From Apostichopus japonicus (lineage: Eukaryota; Echinodermata; Holothuroidea; Aspidochirotida; Stichopodidae): DNA of 64,000 nt. Below are positions 59,701-64,000 of this stretch, in pieces (positions within the stretch are counted from its first letter, which is position 1; the number at the start of each line of letters is the position of its first letter). Made by a program: the position numbers and the translations under genes. The stretch is taken from contig NC_092580.1 of assembly GCF_037975245.1 (NCBI RefSeq), positions 25,402,501 through 25,466,500 on the forward strand, read 5' to 3'. Under the pieces are notes generated by a model. The model was not told where the DNA came from. It saw only the letters and a program-made list of their open reading frames with translations, and searched no databases.

Positions 59701-60760
59701 TTCAGTTCCGGGTTGAGTGTCTTTTGAGATCAGTGTCTTATTCTTAAACTTCCAAACAGGCGAATTATTGTCCAATGAGGTGCTGTGACAGTTCAACTTT
59801 ATCGAATCTCCTTTGGTTACGAGTTCACTTTGCGACTCTGAACAGACAGAAACTGAAAAACGTGGAAGAAAGGTTTGTTAATATTTGCAATATATTACTT
59901 TGCTTCTTTATTTTGTATGCATAGAAAGCATACCCAAAGTAATTATTTTCCAGCTCTCTCGTTTCGATGCAGTCATTTGGGTTGATTATTCTATGAGCGG
60001 TAAATAATGTTTTATTAACATAAGGTATTGTCTTCTGCCGTTACACGAGGTAATACAAAAGGCTATATATAGGCAGGTTGCATGTATTAGTAAGGTTACC
60101 AGAGATAAAACAAGGAATGTAAAACTACCAGACAATACTCTGTAGTTAATGTGTAAAGTAAAACGTGTGACCAATTAACGTAAGCACTGTAAAATGGCCA
60201 CATCAGAAAGATGTTTTCGAATCCAATTTCATTACCAGTGCCTAGTTGGTGAATGAGAAAGGACCAAATGTGAACGAAATGTTTTCTTTGTTACATTATG
60301 AGCATTATTTACATTAGCCCTTACACGTAAATTATCTAATAATTGGGATTCAAAGACGCTGATATTAATGACTTGGGATTGTAGTTCAAAAAATACTATT
60401 GACGATCATTTGATACCTTTTCATATCTCAGGTTTTCAAGGTCAGTCAGTTTAAGATTGTTAATATTGGAATATGCCTATCGTTTCGGATACTAATGCTT
60501 TTATTATATTAAGATATTGGAGATAACTCTATTTGATGTAAAGAATTCAGTCAGTTGGATTCACGGGATGACCACATGAATTTAACCTTAAGAAAGATAT
60601 AATAAAATGATCACTTTGTTTTCCACTGATAAAAGATATGTTCTCCAACGATCACGTCGTCGGTGAAGGAAGGCCCCTTTTGTTGTAATCAATATCTTAA
60701 TATATTACCTGTGCCGATCGCGGTGAGCAGGAAAACATTGTGCAGTAAGGCCATGTTCAT
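53685..60760 (-). CDS. Gene D: three-Ig receptor pseudokinase (15 coding exons)
   Basis: Exons in transcript order: 60760-60709, 59852-59568, 59092-58769, 58558-58241, 57901-57806, 57393-57366, 57119-57076, 56746-56561, 56180-56070, 55835-55654, 55366-55247, 55112-55001, 54746-54650, 54266-54164, 53759-53685. The sum is 2133 nt, 710 aa plus stop, in frame. Signal peptide 1-17, three Ig-like domains (18-326), membrane helix within 327-358, kinase-like domain about 390-686, tail 687-710. It keeps the beta-3 Lys (IVAKT), but the catalytic loop is HPALAARK (545-552) and the DFG site is DFF (565-567). It is the least degenerate member of the cluster. Kinase exon lengths 111, 120, 112, 97 and 103 match genes A-C. 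ATP binding might persist; phosphotransfer is unlikely. Ligand unknown. Confidence 0.82.
54164..54266 (-). CDS. Gene D exon: C-lobe end (QRPT)
   Basis: 103 nt. [16 protein letters not shown], closing the kinase fold. Phase 2 to 0. Confidence 0.86.
54650..54746 (-). CDS. Gene D exon: C-lobe alpha-G
   Basis: 97 nt. [31 protein letters not shown] and P..CP motifs present. Confidence 0.87.
55001..55112 (-). CDS. Gene D exon: PPE and alpha-F
   Basis: 112 nt. [27 protein letters not shown], a near-canonical receptor-kinase motif. Confidence 0.9.
55247..55366 (-). CDS. Gene D exon: degenerate catalytic loop (HPA, DFF)
   Basis: 120 nt, phase 0-0. [20 protein letters not shown], then LFDFFPID. Arg to Pro and Asp to Ala in HRD, Asn to Lys, Gly to Phe in DFG. 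AAR is retained, linking HPG of A-C to the usual LAARN. Confidence 0.9.
55654..55835 (-). CDS. Gene D exon: hinge to alpha-E
   Basis: 182 nt, phase 1 to 0. [19 protein letters not shown] is a typical tyrosine-kinase hinge. [14 protein letters not shown] helix. A 20-odd-residue insert rich in N, D and G (kinase insert) lies between. Confidence 0.88.
56070..56180 (-). CDS. Gene D exon: alpha-C/beta-4 region
   Basis: 111 nt. [33 protein letters not shown] replaces HPNIV. Confidence 0.87.
56561..56746 (-). CDS. Gene D exon: kinase-like N-lobe with beta-3 Lys
   Basis: 186 nt. [20 protein letters not shown] stands for the glycine loop, with one Gly. FIVAKTVS carries the VAxK-type lysine lost in A-C. 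Confidence 0.85.
57076..57119 (-). CDS. Gene D juxtamembrane exon
   Basis: 44 nt, phase 2 to 1. [15 protein letters not shown]. Confidence 0.65.
57366..57393 (-). CDS. Gene D juxtamembrane microexon (28 nt)
   Basis: DTVATAFYA. tttacag acceptor, gtaggg donor, phase 1 to 2. Position matches the microexons of A-C. Confidence 0.65.
57806..57901 (-). CDS. Gene D exon: transmembrane segment
   Basis: [20 protein letters not shown] helix, then CFVYKKRKQ. Phase 1-1. Confidence 0.87.
58241..58558 (-). CDS. Gene D exon: Ig-like domain 3
   Basis: 318 nt, phase 1-1. [20 protein letters not shown] and GRIHISCSS. No counterpart in A-C, so a domain was gained here or lost there. Confidence 0.85.
58769..59092 (-). 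CDS. Gene D exon: Ig-like domain 2
   Basis: 324 nt, phase 1-1. [11 protein letters not shown] and [11 protein letters not shown] supply the Cys pair. No clear core Trp. Confidence 0.82.
59568..59852 (-). CDS. Gene D exon: Ig-like domain 1
   Basis: 285 nt, phase 1-1. [24 protein letters not shown]. Same length as gene C Ig1. Confidence 0.87.
60551..60650. repeat. Gene D upstream repeat, partial copy 0
   Basis: Block ttggattcacgggatgacca, and the preceding ttattatattaagatattgg (60498-), recur at 61.9, 62.3 and 62.9 kb. Lies in the first intron region of D. Confidence 0.6.
60709..60760 (-). CDS. Gene D exon: signal peptide
   Basis: [17 protein letters not shown], phase 1 donor gtaata. The acceptor taacag lies directly before the ATG, so an upstream 5' UTR exon is needed. 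Confidence 0.8.
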
Positions 60761-61534
60761 CTGTTAAACAAAAAGAAGAAGATAGGAATACAAGAAAACA
60801 CATCCTGCTTGAATAGACTAACATTTTGTAACTGATGAACAAGAAAAGAGTAACTTGAGCAGACATAACCAGCTTGCTGCTTAGGCCTAGTTTAATCCGC
60901 AGTTAAGTATACTCCAATGTACCATGCCTATGGCACAAATGATTGATAATCATATTTAGGTTAAGTAATGTTTCCTACAACATGACATAAGCTAGGTTTA
61001 CTATACTTAGTAGTTGCGAGGAAGGGTAAAATTACTATAATCAACCGACTTGCATTGATACACAGCGAAGCTTTAGTAGTATTCTGATATTTTCAGCTTA
61101 AACTTGAATTTGGTATTGAATGGCGTTTATACTGCATCCATTCCGACGCGTGGTAAAGAGTTACTGGCTGGGCACGATTTGGGGAGATCTTTATAACGTT
61201 CGATGAAATTAATTTAATTCAGATGTGTTCGAACTGAAACGTTTTAAAAAGTGCTGCAATATATGTATTCCACTAAACTCGAAATGGCCTTCCTTCCTAT
61301 ACCTATTTCTCCTAAGATTTTATAACAAATTAGTAACGATATAAACTATAATTACACAGAAACATACGCTTAACTGTGGATACCACGAGCCATGTAGTAG
61401 CATTGAACGCTTCAACAAAACTTACTACAATGTAGGCAAGTGATTGGAACATAATTATGTTCCCTAATGTGCAATAAAAATGATATCTTGGTCGTAGGAC
61501 ATTGCTTAACCCTGATGAGTAGTTATTGTTTTCT

Positions 61535-61735
61535 AATCTATGAATGATCTAACTGACATTTAACTGACAAAAAAAAAAACACTCTAAAATCGATTTTTCT
61601 GTCGGGGAGTCTTGATCAATCCCAAATACAAACTCTTTGTAGTTGATTAAGAAAACTTAGATCGACATCGATACCCACAAATGTCATATATGTAAAACTT
61701 TTAAGTGAATGATCAAATGACCTGAAAAGAAAGAA
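61535..61735. repeat. Gene D upstream repeat, copy 1
   Basis: Contains the counterpart of the candidate first exon, but the donor is degraded (gagtgt instead of gtaagt on the - strand). Confidence 0.65.
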
Positions 61736-62017
61736 AATGCAAATCGTAGTAGTCAGTAGGTCAACATATTTTCTGGATGATCATGTAATAATGCTTGCAA
61801 AACACTTGAGAGTTAAATATATGCCTGGGAGTATGGCGTTGTTCCTTATCATTCGGAAAATATATGCCATAACTATATTTAATGTACACGTATTAAGTCA
61901 GTTGGATTCACAGGATGACCACATGATTTCTACCTTATCAATTTAATAACAAAATGGCCACTTTTTTTCCACTTATAAAGAATGATCTAACTGACTTATT
62001 ACTGAAAAAAAACTTAC

Positions 62018-62075
62018 CTTGAAATTGATCTTACTGTCATTGAGTCTTGACCGGTCTCAAACACGAACTCTTTGT
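62018..62075 (-). other. Gene D candidate 5' UTR exon (copy 2)
   Basis: On the - strand ttcaag/gtaagt gives a strong donor at 62017-62016, and a TATATAA lies just upstream. It could splice to the ATG exon acceptor at 60761-60762 over a 1.26-kb intron. Start position estimated. Confidence 0.4.
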
Positions 62076-62091
62076 AAATGATCAAGGAACC

Positions 62092-62098
62092 TTATATA
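62092..62098 (-). promoter_or_regulatory. TATA-like box of gene D copy 2
   Basis: TATATAA on the - strand, suitably placed ahead of the candidate first exon. Copies 1 and 3 do not have it. Confidence 0.35.
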
Positions 62099-62351
62099 GA
62101 ACTTTTAAGTGAATGATCAAATGACCTGAAAAGAAAGAAAGTACACATTGAAATAGTCAGTAGGTCAAATTGTTTCTTTATGCTAATTTTATAATGCTTG
62201 CAAACACATAAGGGTTAACTTTGCGTGGGAGTATGGCGTTGTTCCTTATCATTAATATTCGTATGCCGAGGTGGAATTTTTCAAGACAGGAAAGGAGGCG
62301 GAGGTTTTTATTATATTAAGATATTGGGATGACTATATTTGATATAAATAA

Positions 62352-62865
62352 ATCCAAATAAAAGAAAATAAAAAAAACTGTTAACAAACTGCTTATCAAC
62401 TTAATAGCCTGTGTAAAAAAATGTGTAAAAATAAGTGGGCCAGACTTTTCGATCCTAGCAGGAACTTCTTCAGAGGCTGAATGACAAGTAACAATTAACA
62501 GAAGGGACAAATAAACGCCAAGAATGCAGACAGGTTAATAAGCAGGGGGAACACAAACGAGAGATATGTAGGTGGTTTAGTAGACAAGGGATGGAGAGAA
62601 GAAAGTAACCAACAAGGGGAAGAAGAGAGGTAGGAGATAAAGTGTAGAGGGACTAAGAAAGAATTGAGGGAAGAGGGTAGGGAATAAACTAGAGAAGGTT
62701 AAAAACGGAAAAGTGTGGAGACGAAAGGTGGAAGATAGCTAATAGAAGAGGTGTGACAGAGAGGAAAATAAGGGGAGACGGAGGGGTGGGGAGCACAAGA
62801 AAGGTAAGTCATGTCTTTTCTGAATGTTGACCCCCTAAGGTTGAATGGTGCGAAGGCGTTATATT
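62352..62865 (-). mobile_element. Foldback element copy 3 (upstream of gene D)
   Basis: Inverted relative of the 6.95-7.4 kb copy: tttcgatcctagcaggaac, caagggatggagagaagaaa and a purine-rich middle. It interrupts an upstream repeat that is continuous at 60498-60580, so the insertion can be delimited by comparison. Right terminal repeat not evident. Confidence 0.7.
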
Positions 62866-62869
62866 AATT

Positions 62870-63180
62870 TAGGCAGTTGGATTCACGGGATGACCACATG
62901 GATTCTACCTGGAGAATAATATAATAAAATGACTACGTTGTTTTTTTACTGATAAAGAATGTTCTTACTGACTTATAACTGACAAACACTTACCTTGAAA
63001 TCGATCTTACTGTCATTGAGTCTTGACCGATTTTAAATATGAACTCTTTGTATATGATCCAGGAAGGTTACATCGACATCGATACCCAAAAAATATATAA
63101 TATATGAACAACGTTTATGAGAATGATCAAATGATTGTCCTGCGAGACACTGAAAGGGAAGAAAGTGCCCATTGTAAAAG
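62870..63180. repeat. Gene D upstream repeat, copy 3
   Basis: Includes a second intact ttcaag/gtaagt donor on the - strand (exon edge 62994), hence a possible alternative first exon. No TATA box at the matching place. Confidence 0.65.
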
Positions 63181-64000
63181 TCAGTATGTAAACAGTCTCT
63201 TTAAGTGAAGCTTTAACTACTAGCAGAACCGACGATACGTTATCCAATTTCCTTGTTACATAAAATGGCTCAATTTGATCACATAACACGTACAAATATT
63301 CGGTTAATCGAAAAGTTCGGATAATCGCATTTTCATCAATGAACTCATTTCGACTTTAACGCACTCATGTAATGCAATACTATGCCTTCTAAATGACTGT
63401 ACATATTATCTTCCATGTTTATGAATTGATTAATTGACAATTGCATTTAGAAGTAAACACATAAATTATTTGACCGAGAGGTTTTGGGGGAGAGGGTGGG
63501 GTATTACATGCGTACTTGTACCACTCTGACCACAATTTCAGTAGTCTATATATATTTCCGCTGTCTATGCCTCTTTTTATACAATAGTACAGTAAACACT
63601 AGTGTACATCATAGTCTCGATATACTTCGTTATCTCTTTAAGCGAGCTGATAAGAACGTTGCAATTTGTGACAAGAACAACTAAAGGTTTTTTTTATGTT
63701 CAATACAATGCTACTCAAGAGGTTCGTAAATCAGTAAAATTCCTGCCAGGTTCATGTACGCAATACAAACAGTAATTAAATTGGTTTGACTTTCGGTTTG
63801 AAGGCACCATGTCTGTTGTACAATATATGTCTGTGATATTATCTGATGTATACGTTCTCCGTGCTTGCAGAAGGTCGAAGTCCATACTGGTTCAATGCAT
63901 GTGCACTTGTAAGAAGTGTAATGATAACTATATTTGTATAAAACGAACCAGTGTAGGTTTGATAATGTGTTTGCACTGTGAAACACGCATCAAGGGGTTC
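63181..64000. other. Right flank, nothing recognised
   Basis: AT-rich. The ORFs here (63484-63684 +, 63711-63986 -) show no domain. Confidence 0.5.

Larger units (their letters stand above)
61895..62165. repeat. Gene D upstream repeat, copy 2
   Basis: Shares cattgagtcttgaccg and gaatgatcaaatgacctgaa with its sister copies. Confidence 0.7.

Overview
The window is eukaryotic, AT-rich and intron-rich: short coding exons with GT-AG borders, microsatellites, MITE-like DNA transposons and a decayed LINE. It suggests a metazoan, probably a marine invertebrate. I cannot fix the phylum from the sequence alone; an echinoderm is only a guess.

By joining exons by hand I reconstruct four related genes, none of which is one long ORF. 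Genes A (970-10609), B (18110-25936) and C (35006-46977) run head to tail on the + strand. Gene D (60760-53685) lies on the - strand and converges on C. Each chain stays in frame from ATG to stop: A about 637 aa, B 613 aa, C about 687 aa in one splice form, D 710 aa. Each encodes a signal peptide, extracellular immunoglobulin-like domains (two in A-C, three in D) on phase 1-1 exons, one membrane helix, a juxtamembrane part built from small exons, a receptor-tyrosine-kinase-like domain and a tyrosine-bearing tail.

The kinase domains look catalytically dead, and in the same way. A 120-nt exon present in all four genes carries HPG (A-C) or HPA (D) where active kinases have HRD. Arg or Lys replaces the metal-binding Asn, and DFC, CFC, CFC and DFF stand where DFG should be. 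The beta-3 lysine survives only in D. The genes therefore look like a tandem family of Ig-type receptor pseudokinases that probably signal by binding partners and through tail tyrosines. I do not recognise a named family.

Gene C has a tandemly duplicated tail (43.9-46.1 kb): 42-nt frame-neutral exons alternate with fragments of the last kinase exon, part of which may have become new exons carrying a YxxM motif (YGIM). Gene D has repeated upstream segments that look like duplicated first exons.

Region by region: 1-960 is the 5' end of A. 11.0-12.7 kb holds an approximately 1.1-kb (ATCT/GATA)n array, an AT run and a foldback element. 12.8-17.9 kb is mostly featureless. The Ig2-TM intron of B contains a U2-snRNA-like antisense unit. 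26.0-27.7 kb is a tandem duplication, one copy of which carries a hAT-like MITE. 28.7-30.3 kb is a dead L1/Tx1-like LINE. 30.3-34.6 kb is featureless. The first intron of C holds a second hAT-like MITE. 47.1-53.6 kb has only weak repeats. 60.5-63.2 kb holds the repeated 5' region of D. Copies of a foldback-type element lie in A, in C and upstream of D.
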